DNA from: Brevibacillus parabrevis
GTDB lineage: Bacteria > Bacillota > Bacilli > Brevibacillales > Brevibacillaceae
Reading direction: 5' to 3'
DNA length: 64,000 bases
Assembly (NCBI RefSeq): GCF_003710905.1
Contig: NZ_RHHV01000021.1
Location: forward strand, 244,230 to 308,229
Position numbers and translations under genes: made by a program. How positions within the stretch are numbered: the stretch's first letter is position 1; each line of letters opens with the position of its first letter. Below, one piece after another: positions 9,230-24,200 of the stretch. The notes below the pieces were generated by a model. The model was given only the letters and a program-made list of their open reading frames with translations. It was not told the DNA's origin and made no database searches.

Positions 9230-12200
9230 ATGAAAAAGCAGGAAAACATCGCAAAAATTTACCCGCTAACCCCATTGCAAGAGGGTATGTTGTTTCACAC
9301 TGTCACAGACACGGGCAGCAGCGCCTATTGCCTCCAGATGTCTGCAACGATCGAGGGCGATTTTCACCTGCCGCTTTTTGAGCAGAGTCTGAACAAGCTC
9401 GTGGAAAACTACGAAGTATTGCGCACGGCTTTTGTATACCAAAACATGCAGCGACCTCGCCAAGTCGTGTTCAAGGAAAGAAAAGTGACCGTTCCTTGCG
9501 AAAACATCGCGCATTTGCCAAGCGCAGAGCAGGACGCGTACATACAAGCGTACACGAAGCAACATCATACATTCGACCTGACAAAAGACAACTTGATGAA
9601 AGCAGCCATTTTTCAAACGGCCGAGAACAAGTACCGATTGGTTTGGGCCTTCCATCATATTATCGTGGACGGTTGGACATTGGGCGTCTTGCTGCATAAG
9701 CTGCTGACCTATTACGCAGCGCTGCGAAAAGGCGAGCCGATTCCGCGGGAAGCGACGAAGCCGTACAGCGAATATATCAAGTGGCTGGATAAGCAAAACA
9801 AGGACGAGGCCCTCGCTTATTGGCAAAACTACCTGGCAGGATATGACCATCAGGCTGCTTTTCCGAAAAAGAAGCTTGGAACGGAAGCAAGCCGCTATGA
9901 ACATGTCGAGGCGATGTTCACGATCGCTCCCGAGAAGACGCAGCAGCTGATCCAGATCGCGAATCAAAATCAGGCGACGATGAGCAGCGTGTTTCAAGCT
10001 CTTTGGGGCATTTTGGCCAGCACATACAAAAATGCGGACGATGTCGTTTTCGGCTCGGTCGTATCAGGCCGCCCGCCGCAAATCCAAGGAATTGAGAGCA
10101 TGGTCGGCTTGTTCATCAACACGATTCCGACCCGCGTCCAGACGAACAAACAACAGACGTTCAGCGAACTGCTGCAAACCGTGCAAAAGCAAGCCCTGGC
10201 GTCTGCCACCTACGATTTCGCGCCGCTGTACGAAATTCAGAGCACAACGGTGCTGAAACAGGAATTGATCGATCATTTGGTCACGTTTGAAAATTACCCC
10301 GATCATTCGATGAAGCATCTGGAAGAATCATTAGGGTTTCAATTCACCGTAGAAAGCGGGGATGAGCAGACCTCCTATGATTTGAACGTGGTCGTCGCCC
10401 TCGCTCCCTCGAACGAGCTGTACGTGAAGCTAAGCTACAATGCCGCGGTGTATGATTCGTCATTCGTAAACAGAATCGAAGGGCATCTCCGCACCGTCAT
10501 TGACCAGGTGATCGGCAATCCGCATGTACACCTGCACGAGATCGGCATCATCACCGAAGAGGAAAAGCAGCAACTGCTCGTCGCCTACAACGACACGGCT
10601 GCTGAATATCCGCGGGACAAAACGATTTTCGAGCTGATCGCGGAACAAGCGAGCCGGACACCAGCGAAAGCAGCAGTTGTTTGCGGCGAGGACACCCTGA
10701 CCTATCAGGAGCTGATGGAGCGTTCTGCCCAGCTTGCCAATGCTTTGCGCGAAAAAGGAATCGCCAGCGGCAGCATCGTCTCGATTATGGCGGAACATTC
10801 ACTGGAGCTGATCGTGGCGATCATGGCTGTCTTGCGGTCAGGTGCTGCCTACTTGCCGATTGATCCCGAGTACCCGCAAGATCGCATCCAGTATTTGCTC
10901 GATGACAGCCAGACCACGCTGCTGTTAACCCAGTCGCATCTGCAACCAAACATCCAGTTTGCAGGCAGCGTGCTTTATTTGGACGATCGTTCCTTGTACG
11001 AAGGCGGCAGCACATCCTTCGCACCCGAGAGCAAGCCTGATGATTTGGCGTACATGATCTACACTTCCGGTTCTACCGGCAATCCAAAAGGGGCGATGAT
11101 TACTCATCAAGGCCTGGTCAATTACATCTGGTGGGCCAACAAGGTGTACGTCCAAGGCGAAGCGGTGGACTTTCCGCTGTACTCATCTATTTCGTTCGAT
11201 TTGACCGTCACCTCGATCTTCACGCCGCTTCTGTCCGGCAACACGATTCATGTGTACAGAGGGGCAGACAAGGTACAGGTCATTTTGGACATCATCAAAG
11301 ATAACAAAGTCGGGATCATCAAGCTGACGCCGACACACCTGAAGCTGATTGAACACATCGACGGCAAGGCCAGCAGCATCAGGCGGTTCATCGTCGGCGG
11401 CGAGAACTTGCCGACAAAGCTGGCGAAGCAAATTTACGACCATTTCGGAGAGAACGTGCAAATTTTCAACGAGTACGGACCGACCGAAACCGTTGTCGGT
11501 TGCATGATTTACTTGTATGACCCGCAAACAACGACCCAGGAGTCGGTGCCAATCGGTGTCCCGGCAGACAACGTCCAGCTTTATTTGCTCGATGCTTCCA
11601 TGCAGCCGGTGCCCGTCGGCTCGCTTGGCGAAATGTACATAGCCGGAGACGGCGTAGCCAAAGGGTATTTCAACAGACCGGAGCTGACGAAGGAAAAGTT
11701 TATCGACAACCCGTTCCGTCCGGGAACCAAAATGTATCGAACAGGCGACCTGGCAAAATGGCTGCCTGATGGAAACATGGAGTATGCAGGCAGAATGGAC
11801 TATCAAGTGAAGATTCGCGGCCATCGGATCGAGATGGGCGAAATCGAAACGCGCCTGACGCAGCATGAGGCGGTCAAGGAAGCGGTCGTGATCGTGGAAA
11901 AGGATGAGAGCGGCCAAAACGTGTTGTACGCGTACCTTGTTTCCGAGCGGGAACTGACGGTAGCTGAGCTGAGAGAATTTTTGGGGCGCACGCTGCCTTC
12001 CTATATGATTCCTTCCTTCTTTATTCGCTTGGCGGAAATTCCGCTGACCGCGAACGGAAAAGTAGAGCGAAAAAAATTGCCGAAGCCAGCTGGCGCAGTC
12101 GTCACAGGCACGGCGTATGCAGCTCCGCAAAATGAAATCGAGGCAAAGCTGGCCGAGATATGGCAGCAAGTGCTGGGCATAAGCCAGGTAGGGATTCACG

Positions 12201-15200
12201 ACGATTTCTTTGACTTGGGCGGACACTCGTTGAAGGCGATGACTGTCGTTTTCCAAGTCTCGAAAGCGCTGGAAGTGGAATTGCCCGTAAAGGCCTTGTT
12301 CGAACATCCAACCGTAGCGGAGCTGGCCCGCTTCCTTTCGCGGTCGGAAAAAACCGAGTACACCGCGATTCAACCCGTGGCAGCGCAGGAGTTTTACCCG
12401 GTTTCATCTGCGCAAAAAAGAATGTATATCCTGCAACAGTTCGAAGGCAACGGAATCAGCTACAACATTTCGGGTGCGATTCTCCTGGAAGGAAAGCTGG
12501 ACTACGCCCGGTTTGCCAGCGCTGTGCAACAGCTGGCAGAGCGCCACGAAGCTTTGCGCACCTCGTTCCACCGGATCGACGGCGAGCCTGTGCAAAAAGT
12601 GCACGAGGAAGTAGAAGTGCCGCTTTTCATGCTGGAGGCTCCCGAAGACCAGGCGGAGAAAATCATGCGCGAGTTTGTCCGTCCGTTTGATCTCGGGGTC
12701 GCTCCGCTGATGCGAACAGGTTTGCTCAAGCTGGGCAAAGACCGCCATTTGTTTTTGCTCGACATGCACCATATCATCTCGGACGGCGTTTCTTCGCAAA
12801 TTTTGCTGCGTGAATTTGCCGAGTTGTACCAGGGAGCAGACTTGCAGCCGCTTTCGCTGCAATACAAAGATTTTGCTGCTTGGCAAAATGAGCTGTTTCA
12901 GACGGAGGCATACAAGAAGCAGGAGCAGCACTGGCTGAACACGTTTGCTGATGAAATTCCGCTCTTGAACCTGCCGACTGACTATCCGCGCCCTAGCGTG
13001 CAAAGCTTTGCAGGCGATCTCGTCCTTTTTGCCGCCGGAAAAGAACTGCTGGAGCGGTTGCAACAGGTAGCGTCAGAAACAGGCACCACCTTGTACATGA
13101 TTTTGCTTGCCGCCTACAATGTGCTGCTGTCCAAGTATACCGGCCAGGAAGACATCATCGTCGGGACGCCTGTCGCTGGACGTTCCCATGCGGACGTGGA
13201 AAACATCATGGGCATATTCGTGAACACATTGGCGCTGCGCAACCAGCCTGCCAGCAGCAAAACGTTTGCGCAATTTTTGCAGGAAGTGAAGCAAAATGCG
13301 CTTGCAGCCTATGACCATCAAGATTATCCATTTGAAGAACTCGTGGAAAAACTGGCGATTCAGCGGGATATTAGCCGAAATCCGTTGTTTGACACGTTGT
13401 TTTCTTTGGAAAACGCGAACCAGCAGTCGCTTGCCATCGCCGAGCTGACAGCGTCGCCCTATGAGCTGTTCAACAAAATTTCCAAGTTCGATCTCGCTTT
13501 GAACGCAAGCGAATCGCCAGCGGACATTCAGTTCCAGCTCACATTCGCAACCAAGCTGTTCAAGAAAGAAACGGTCGAGCGAATGGCCCGGCATTACCTG
13601 GAAATTTTGCGCTGGATCAGTGAGCAGCCAACGGCAAGCCTCGCGGACATCGACATGATGACGGAAGCGGAAAAACGCACACTCCTTCTGAACGTGAACG
13701 ATACGTTTGTCGAGCGTACCGCCGCGACCGCCTTGCATCAATTAGTGGAGGAGCAAGCAGCACGCACGCCTGATGAAGTGGCCGTCGTGTACGAAGAATA
13801 TGCCTTGACCTATCGCGAGCTGAACGCCAGGGCGAACCAGCTGGCCCGTTTGCTGCGCAGTCACGGAACCGGACCAGATACGTTGATCGGCATTATGGTG
13901 GACCGTTCGCCAGGCATGGTCGTCGGGATGCTGGCTGTGCTCAAAGCAGGCGGCGCGTACACGCCAATCGACCCAAGCTATCCGCCAGAACGAATCCAGT
14001 ACATGCTCAGCGACAGCCAGGCGCCGATTTTGCTGACGCAGCGTCATTTGCAGGAGCTGGCTGCTTATCAAGGGGAGATCATCGACGTAGACGAGGAAGC
14101 GATTTACACCGGAGCCGACACGAACCTGGACAACGTCACTGGCAAGGACGACTTGGCCTATGTGATCTACACATCGGGATCGACGGGCAATCCGAAAGGC
14201 GTCATGATCTCCCATCAGGCGATTTGCAATCACATGTTGTGGATGAGAGAGACGTTCCCGCTGACGACCGAGGATGCTGTCCTGCAAAAAACGCCGTTCA
14301 GCTTCGACGCTTCCGTATGGGAGTTTTATTTGCCGCTCATCACCGGAGGACAACTGGTGTTGGCAAAGCCGGACGGGCATCGCGACATCGCCTACATGAC
14401 TCGTCTCATTCGAGATGAGAAAATCACGACCTTGCAGATGGTTCCGTCCTTGCTGGATCTGGTCATGACCGACCCGGGCTGGAGCGCATGCACGAGCTTG
14501 CAGCGAGTGTTCTGCGGCGGAGAAGCATTGACGCCTGCCCTCGTCTCGCGTTTTTACGAGACACAGCAAGCTCAGTTGATCAACTTGTACGGCCCTACAG
14601 AAACAACCATTGATGCGACCTACTGGCCTTGCCCGCGCCAGCAGGAATACAGCGCAATTCCGATCGGCAAACCGATCGACAACGTCCGGCTGTATGTCGT
14701 CAATGCCAGCAACCAGCTTCAGCCAGTAGGCGTAGCGGGAGAGCTGTGCATTGCCGGAGACGGTTTGGCCCGCGGCTATTGGCAGCGCGAGGAGCTGACG
14801 AAAGCAAGTTTTGTCGACAACCCGTTTGAGCCGGGCGGCACCATGTACCGTACCGGAGATATGGTCCGCTATTTGCCAGATGGCCATATCGAGTATTTGG
14901 GACGCATCGACCATCAAGTCAAAATCAGAGGTCACCGCATCGAGCTGGGGGAAATCGAAGCCACGCTTTTGCAGCATGAAGCGGTCAAAGCGGTCGTCGT
15001 CATGGCCCGCCAGGATGGCAAAGGGCAAAACAGCCTGTACGCCTATGTCGTAGCGGAGCAGGACATCCAGACAGCGGAGCTGAGAACGTACCTGTCTGCC
15101 ACCTTGCCAGCCTACATGGTTCCGTCCGCTTTTGTTTTCTTGGAGCAGTTGCCGCTTTCAGCGAACGGCAAAGTGGATCGCAAGGCATTGCCTCAACCGG

Positions 15201-18200
15201 AGGATGCCGCCGCATCTGCTGCCGTGTATGTGGCGCCGCGCAACGAATGGGAAGCCAAGCTCGCAGCGATATGGGAAAGTGTGCTTGGAGTCAAGCCGAT
15301 CGGGGTTCACGATCATTTCTTTGAACTGGGCGGACATTCCTTGAAAGCGATGCACGTCATTTCTTTGCTCCAGCGCAGCTTCCAGGTGGACGTACCGTTG
15401 AAAGTCCTGTTTGAATCGCCAACGATCGCGGGCCTGGCCCCACTTGTTGCGGCTGCCCGCAAAGGCACGTACACAGCAATCCACCCTGTCGAAAAGCAGG
15501 AGTATTACCCGGTTTCCGCGGCACAGAAGCGAATGTTCATTCTGCAGCAAATGGAAGGGGCAGGCATCAGCTACAACATGCCAGGCTTCATGTATCTCGA
15601 CGGCAAGCTGGATACAGAGCGGCTGCAACAGGCGCTGAAAAGTTTGGTGCAACGCCACGAATCGTTGCGCACCTCGTTCCACTCCGTGCAAGGCGAGACG
15701 GTTCAGCGTGTGCATGACGATGTCGAACTGGCCATCTCGTTTGGCGAAGCGACCGAAGCAGAGACCCGGCAAATAGCCGAGCGGTTTATCCAGCCGTTCG
15801 ATCTGGGAACAGCCCCGCTGTTGCGTGCCGGACTCATCAAGCTGGCGCCAGAGCGTCACCTGTTCATGCTCGATTTGCACCATATTGTCGTCGATGGCGT
15901 CTCCATCGGCCTGCTCATCGAGGAATTTGCCCAGCTCTATCACGGGGAAGATCTGCCAGCGCTGCGCATTCAGTACAAAGATTTTGCCAAGTGGCAGCAG
16001 GACTGGTTCCAGACCGAGGAATTTGCCGCGCAGGAAGCCTACTGGCTCAACACCTTTACGGGAGAAATCCCCGTGCTCAATCTGCCGACGGATTACCCCA
16101 GACCGTCTGTGAAAAGCTTTGCGGGAGATCGCTTCGCCTTTGGCTCCGGCACTGCTTTGCCAAAACAATTGCATCAGCTCGCCCAAGAGACAGGCACGAC
16201 GCTCTACATGGTTCTGTTGGCCGCCTACAACGTGCTCCTGTCCAAATACTCCAGGCAAGAGGACATCATCGTCGGCGCTCCTACGGCTGGCAGGTCCCAT
16301 GCCGAAACGGAGTCCATCGTCGGAATGTTTGTCAACACACTGGCCTTGCGCAACGAGCCAGCCGGGAGCAAAACTTTCCGCGACTTTTTGGCCGAAGTGA
16401 AAACCAACACGCTGGGAGCGTTTGAGCATCAAGATTATCCGCTCGATGAACTCGTCGACAAGCTGGACATGCAACGGGATTTGAGCCGCAACCCTTTGTT
16501 TGACACGGTTTTCATTTTGCAAAACATGGAGCAAAAGCCGTTCGAAATGGAGCAATTGACGATTACTCCTTATTCGGCAGAGGTGAAACAGGCCAAGTTT
16601 GACCTGTCGCTGGAGGCGTACGAAGAAAACGCGGAAATCATCTTTAGCCTGGATTACAGCACCAAGCTGTTTTCGCGCGAGACGATCGAAAAAATAGCGA
16701 CCCATTTTATCCAAATCTTGCGGGCGGTCATTGCGGAACCGGAAATGCCGTTGTCCGAGATCACCATGCTCACAGAGGCGGAAAAGCAGCGCTTGCTGGT
16801 CGACTTCAACGGTGCGCACAAAGATTTTCCGCAAAACAAAACGCTTCAGGCGCTTTTTGAAGAACAAGCGGAAAAGTCGCCGCAGGCAACAGCCGTGGAA
16901 ATCAGCGGGCAGCCCCTGTCCTATCAGGAGCTGAATGAGCGAGCCAACCAGCTTGCCGCTACGCTGCGGGAGCGGGGAGTACAGCCTGACCAACCTGTAG
17001 GGATTATGGCGAACCGCTCTGTGGAGATGGTCGTCGGCATCCTCGCCATCTTGAAAGCAGGCGGAGCTTACGTGCCGATCGACCCGGAATATCCGGAGGA
17101 GCGTGTCGCCTACATGCTGACGGATTGCCAAGCCCGCCTGGTGCTGACGCAAAAGCATCTGGGAGCGAAGCTTGGTTCCAGCGTGACCGCGGAATGCCTG
17201 TATCTCGACGACGAGAGCAACTATGGTGTGCACCGCTCGAATTTGCAGCCGATCAATACCGCTTCCGATCTGGCTTACATCATCTACACATCGGGTACGA
17301 CTGGCAAGCCAAAAGGGGTCATGGTCGAGCACCGGGGCATCGTCAACAACGTGCTGTGGAAGAAAGCGGAGTACCAAATGAAGGTTGGCGACAGAAGCTT
17401 GCTGTCTCTGTCCTTTGCCTTTGACGCTTTCGTTCTGTCCTTCTTTACGCCTGTGCTTTCCGGGGCAACTGTCGTACTGGCGGAGGATGAAGAAGCCAAG
17501 GACCCAGTCTCTTTGAAAAAGCTCATCGCCGCTTCGCGCTGCACCTTGATGACAGGCGTGCCGAGCTTGTTCCAGGCCATTCTGGAATGCAGCACGCCAG
17601 CGGATATCCGTCCGCTGCAAACCGTCACACTCGGCGGAGAAAAAATTACGGCGCAGCTTGTTGAAAAATGCAAGCAGCTGAATCCCGATCTGGTCATCGT
17701 CAACGAGTACGGCCCGACAGAAAGCAGTGTCGTCGCCACCTGGCAGCGCCTTGCGGGTCCGGATGCTGCCATCACCATCGGGCGGCCGATTGCCAACACC
17801 AGCCTGTACATCGTGAACCAATATCACCAGCTACAGCCAATCGGCGTGGTCGGGGAGATTTGCATCGGCGGCCGCGGCTTGGCACGAGGCTATTGGAACA
17901 AGCCAGCGCTCACGGAAGAGAAGTTCGTTTCCCATCCGTTTGCGGCAGGCGAGCGCATGTACAAGACGGGCGATCTTGGCAAGTGGCTCCCGGACGGAAC
18001 GATTGAATACATTGGGCGCATCGACGAACAGGTCAAAGTCCGAGGCTACCGAATTGAAATCGGCGAGATCGAGTCGGCTCTGCTGGCTGCGGAAAAGCTG
18101 ACAGCGGCTGTTGTGGTCGTCTATGAGGATCAGCTTGGCCAGTCGGCTCTGGCAGCGTATTTTACCGCCGACGAACAGCTTGATGTCACGAAGCTGTGGT

Positions 18201-21200
18201 CGCATCTGTCGAAGCGACTCCCGTCGTACATGATTCCTGCGCATTTTGTGCAGCTCGATCAGCTTCCGCTTACGCCAAACGGCAAAGTCGACAAGAAAGC
18301 CTTGCCGAAGCCAGAAGGCAAGCCCGTAACCGAAGCGCAATATGTCGCGCCGACAAATGCGGTGGAAAGCAAGCTGGCAGAGATTTGGGAACGCGTGCTC
18401 GGGGTTAGCGGCATCGGCATTCTCGACAACTTTTTCCAGATCGGCGGACATTCCTTGAAAGCGATGGCTGTCGCTGCACAGGTGCACCGCGAGTATCAGG
18501 TTGAGCTTCCGCTGAAAGTGCTGTTCGCGCAGCCTACGATCAAGGCGTTGGCCCAGTATGTCGCCACGAGCGGAAAAGAGACGTATGTGCCGATCGAGCC
18601 TGCACCGTTGCAAGAGTATTATCCTGTTTCTTCCGCGCAAAAGCGGATGTATGTCCTGCGCCAGTTTGCGGACACAGGCACGGTTTATAACATGCCGAGC
18701 GCGTTGTATATCGAAGGCGATCTGGAGCGGAAGCGTTTTGAAGCCGCCATCCACGGATTGGTCGAGCGGCACGAATCGCTGCGCACATCCTTCCATACGG
18801 TAAATGGCGAGCCTGTCCAGCGCGTACACGAGCATGTCGAGCTGAATGTGCAGTACGCGGAAGTGACGGAAGCGCAAGTGGAGCCAACCGTCGAGTCGTT
18901 CGTGCAAGCATTTGATCTGACAAAAGCTCCGCTATTGCGGGTCGGACTTTTCAAGCTGGCAGCGAAACGGCATCTGTTCCTGCTGGATATGCATCACATC
19001 ATCTCGGATGGCGTCTCGGCCGGAATCATTATGGAAGAGTTCTCGAAGCTGTATCGAGGCGAAGAACTGCCTGCGCTTTCCGTCCATTACAAAGATTTCG
19101 CCGTCTGGCAGTCTGAACTGTTCCAGAGCGACGTCTATACCGAGCATGAAAACTACTGGCTGAACGCGTTTTCTGGCGACATTCCGGTGCTTAACTTGCC
19201 AGCCGATTTTTCTCGTCCGCTGACACAGAGCTTTGAAGGAGATTGCGTTTCGTTCCAGGCAGACAAAGCATTGCTGGACGATCTTCACAAGCTCGCTCAG
19301 GAGAGCCAATCGACGTTGTTCATGGTATTGCTGGCGGCTTACAATGTGCTGCTTGCCAAGTACAGCGGACAGGAAGACATCGTCGTCGGCACACCGATTG
19401 CGGGCAGATCGCACGCCGATATCGAGAACGTTCTGGGGATGTTTGTCAACACGCTCGCTTTGCGCAACTATCCGGTCGAGACGAAACACTTCCAGGCATT
19501 TTTGGAAGAGGTCAAGCAAAATACGCTGCAAGCATACGCCCATCAAGATTATCCGTTCGAAGCACTGGTCGAAAAGCTGGACATCCAGCGGGATCTCAGC
19601 CGCAATCCGCTGTTTGACACCATGTTTATTTTGCAAAACCTGGACCAAAAAGCTTACGAGCTGGATGGGCTGAAACTGGAGGCATATCCGGCACAAGCAG
19701 GCAACGCCAAATTCGATCTCACGCTGGAAGCGCACGAGGACGAGACAGGCATTCATTTTGCGCTCGTCTACTCGACCAAATTGTTCCAGCGAGAATCAAT
19801 CGAAAGAATGGCGGGTCACTTCCTGCAAGTGCTGCGCCAAGTCGTTGCCGACCAAGCAACTGCCTTGCGCGAGATCAGCCTGCTCAGCGAGGAAGAGCGC
19901 CGAATTGTGACCGTTGATTTCAACAACACGTTTGCCGCGTATCCGCGCGATCTGACGATTCAGGAGCTGTTCGAGCAGCAGGCAGCAAAAACTCCGGAGC
20001 ATGCAGCGGTCGTGATGGACGGACAGATGCTGACGTATCGGGAGCTGAACGAAAAAGCGAACCAGCTCGCCCATGTCCTTCGTCAAAACGGAGTCGGGAA
20101 AGAGAGCATCGTCGGTCTGCTCGCAGATCGTTCGCTGGAAATGATTACAGGCATCATGGGGATTCTCAAAGCGGGCGGCGCCTACCTGGGCCTGGACCCG
20201 GAGCATCCGTCCGAACGCCTGGCTTACATGCTGGAAGATGGCGGCGTGAAAGTTGTCCTCGTGCAAAAGCACTTGCTGCCGCTCGTCGGCGAAGGGCTGA
20301 CGCCAATCGTTTTGGAAGAGGAGAGCCTGCACCGGGAAGATTGCGGCAATCCGGCGATTGTCAACGGTGCGAGTGACCTGGCTTATGTGATGTACACCTC
20401 AGGCTCTACAGGCAAGCCAAAAGGAGTCATGGTCGAGCATCGCAACGTCACCCGCTTGGTTACGCATACGAATTACGTGCAAGTGCGCGAGAGCGACCGG
20501 ATGATTCAAACCGGCGCGATTGGCTTCGACGCCATGACATTTGAGATTTTCGGCGCGTTGCTGCACGGGGCCAGCCTGTATTTGGTGAGCAAGGACGTCT
20601 TGCTGGATGCCGAAAAGCTGGGCAGCTTCCTGCGGACGAATCAGATTACGACCATGTGGCTGACCTCGCCGCTCTTCAACCAGCTTTCGCAAGACAATCC
20701 GGCGATGTTTGACAGCTTGCGCGCCTTGATCGTCGGTGGCGAAGCGTTGTCGCCGAAGCACATCAACCGAGTAAAAAGTGCCCTTCCTGACCTGGAAATC
20801 TGGAACGGATACGGCCCGACCGAAAACACGACCTTCTCGACGTGCTATTTGATTGAACAGCATTTTGAAGAGCAGATTCCGATTGGCAAGCCGATTGCAA
20901 ACTCCACCGCATATATCGTCGACGGCAACAATCAGCCCCAGCCGATCGGCGTGCCGGGTGAACTGTGCGTCGGTGGTGACGGTGTCGCAAGAGGCTATGT
21001 GAACAACCCGGAATTAACCGCCGAAAAGTTTGTGCCCAATCCGTTTGCGCCTGGCGAAACGATGTATCGCACCGGAGATTTGGCGAGATGGCTGCCGGAT
21101 GGGACGATTGAGTATTTGGGCCGAATCGACCAGCAGGTCAAAATCAGGGGATACCGGATCGAGCTTGGGGAAATCGAGACGGTCTTGTCCCAGCAGGCAC

Positions 21201-24200
21201 AAGTAAAAGAAGCAGTCGTGGCCGTGATCGAGGAGGCGAACGGGCAAAAAGCTCTCTGCGCTTACTTTGTGCCAGAACAGGCCGTCGACGCCGCCGAGCT
21301 GCGAGAAGCGATGTCCAAACAGTTGCCTGGCTACATGGTCCCTGCCTACTATGTGCAAATGGAAAAGCTGCCGTTGACCGCGAACGGAAAGGTTGACCGC
21401 CGGGCATTGCCGCAGCCATCCGGCGAGCGGACGACAGGAAGCGCCTTTGTCGCTGCGCAAAATGATACCGAAGCGAAGCTGCAACAGATTTGGCAAGAAG
21501 TTTTGGGCATTCCGGCAATCGGCATTCACGACAACTTCTTTGAAATCGGCGGTCATTCCTTGAAGGCGATGAACGTCATCACGCAAGTCCATAAGACATT
21601 CCAGGTGGAGCTGCCGTTAAAAGCACTGTTTGCCACTCCGACGATCCATGAGTTGGCTGCGCATATTGCCGAGAGCGCATTCGAGCAGTTCGAGACGATC
21701 CAGCCAGTCGAGCCTGCCGCGTTTTATCCCGTGTCGTTTGCCCAAAAGCGAATGTACATCCTGCATCAGTTCGAAGGAAGCGGGATCAGCTACAACGTGC
21801 CGAGTGTGCTGGTGCTGGAAGGCAAGCTCGATTATGACCGCTTTGCTGCTGCCATCCAGAGCCTGGTTAGACGGCATGAATCTTTGCGCACCTCGTTCCA
21901 TTCGGTAAACGGGGAACCGCTGCAACGAGTCCATGTGGATGTCGAGCTGCCTGTCCGCCTTTTGGAGGCGACAGAAGATCAGAGCGAATCGCTCATCCAG
22001 GAGCTAATCCAGCCGTTTGATCTGGAGATAGCCCCGTTGTTCAGAGTGAATCTGATCAAGCTTGGCGCAGAGCGGCACTTGTTCTTCATGGATATGCACC
22101 ACATTATTTCCGATGGCGTATCGCTTGCGGTCATCGTCGAGGAAATTGCCAGCTTGTATGCAGGAAAACAGCTTTCCGACCTGCGCATCCAGTACAAAGA
22201 CTTTGCTGTGTGGCAGACCAAGCTGTCTCAGTCGGATCGCTTCCAAAAACAGGAGGATTTTTGGACCCGGACGTTTGCCGGGGAGATTCCTTTGCTGAAT
22301 CTGCCCCATGACTATCCAAGACCTTCTGTGCAGAGCTTTGACGGTGACACGGTCGCGCTTGGCACCGGACATCACCTGCTGGAACAACTGCGCAAGCTCG
22401 CTGCCGAGACTGGCACGACCTTGTTCATGGTGCTGCTGGCTGCCTACCATGTGTTGCTCTCCAAGTACGCCGGACAGGAAGAAATCGTCGTCGGCACACC
22501 GATCGCAGGCCGCTCGCACGCAGATGTCGAGCGCATTGTCGGGATGTTCGTCAACACGCTCGCTTTGAAAAATACGGCCGCTGGCAGCCTGAGCTTCCGC
22601 GCCTTTTTGGAAGACGTGAAGCAAAATGCGCTCCATGCCTTCGAGCATCAAGACTATCCGTTCGAGCATCTGGTCGAGAAGCTGCAAGTGCGGCGCGATC
22701 TGAGCAGAAACCCGCTGTTTGATACGATGTTCAGCCTGGGGCTTGCCGAATCAGCCGAAGGAGAAGTAGCGGATCTGAAAGTGTCGCCTTATCCGGTGAA
22801 CGGCCACATCGCCAAATTCGACCTTTCCCTGGATGCGATGGAAAAACAGGATGGACTTCTTGTTCAATTCAGCTATTGCACGAAGCTGTTTGCAAAAGAA
22901 ACGGTTGATCGACTGGCCGCCCATTACGTTCAGCTTTTGCAAACAATCACAGCCGATCCCGACATCGAGCTCGCCCGGATCAGCGTGTTGTCCAAAGCAG
23001 AGACGGAGCACATGCTGCACAGCTTCCTCGCAACCAAAACGGCCTATCCGACGGACAAAACGTTCCAGAAGCTGTTCGAGGAGCAAGTGGAAAAAACACC
23101 GAACGAGATTGCCGTTCTGTTCGGCAATGAACAGCTGACCTATCAGGAGTTGAATGCAAAAGCAAACCAGCTCGCCCGCGTCCTGCGGCGAAAAGGCGTC
23201 AAGCCGGAGAGCACCGTCGGCATCCTCGTAGACCGCTCGCTCTACATGGTCATCGGCATGCTGGCCGTGTTGAAAGCAGGCGGAACATTCGTCCCGATTG
23301 ATCCGGACTACCCGCTGGAGCGTCAAGCGTTCATGCTCGAAGACAGCGAGGCGAAGCTGCTGCTCACCTTGCAAAAAATGAACAGTCAAGTTGCCTTCCC
23401 TTATGAAACCTTTTATCTGGATACAGAGACAGTGGATCAGGAGGAGACGGGCAATCTGGAGCACGTTGCGCAGCCGGAGAACGCCGCTTACATCATCTAC
23501 ACATCCGGTACGACGGGCAAGCCAAAAGGGGTCGTCATCGAGCACCGCAGCTATGCCAATGTCGCGTTTGCCTGGAAAGACGAATATCACCTGGACAGCT
23601 TCCCGGTCCGTTTGCTGCAAATGGCGAGCTTCGCCTTTGACGTCTCGACGGGCGATTTTGCCAGGGCGCTGCTGACAGGCGGGCAACTGGTCATCTGCCC
23701 GAATGAGGTCAAAATGGACCCAGCTTCGCTGTACGAGATCATCAGGCGTCACGAAATTACCATTTTCGAAGCGACACCCGCCTTGATCATGCCGTTGATG
23801 CACTACGTTTACGAAAACGAACTGGATATGAGTCAAATGAAGCTGCTGATTCTCGGAGCAGACAGCTGCCCGGCGGAAGACTTCAAAACGTTGCTCGCGC
23901 GCTTCGGCCAGAAAATGCGCATTATCAACAGCTACGGCGTGACAGAGGCGTGCATTGACACCAGCTACTACGAAGAAACAGACGTCACCGCCATCCGCTC
24001 GGGAACGGTGCCGATCGGCAAACCGCTTCCGAACATGACGATGTACGTGGTCGATGCGCATTTGAACTTGCAGCCTGTCGGCGTCGTGGGCGAATTGTGC
24101 ATCGGCGGAGCAGGGGTTGCCCGCGGTTATTTGAACAGACCTGAGCTGACGCAAGAAAAGTTTGTGCCGAATCCGTTCGCTCCAGGTGAACGATTGTACC

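Noticed and set aside
15158..17827. Very long open frame (889 codons) on the - strand opposite tycC, and many similar ones
   Set aside because: They mirror the repetitive G+C-biased codons of the NRPS genes; the translations are Arg/His/Gln-rich without domains or ribosome sites.
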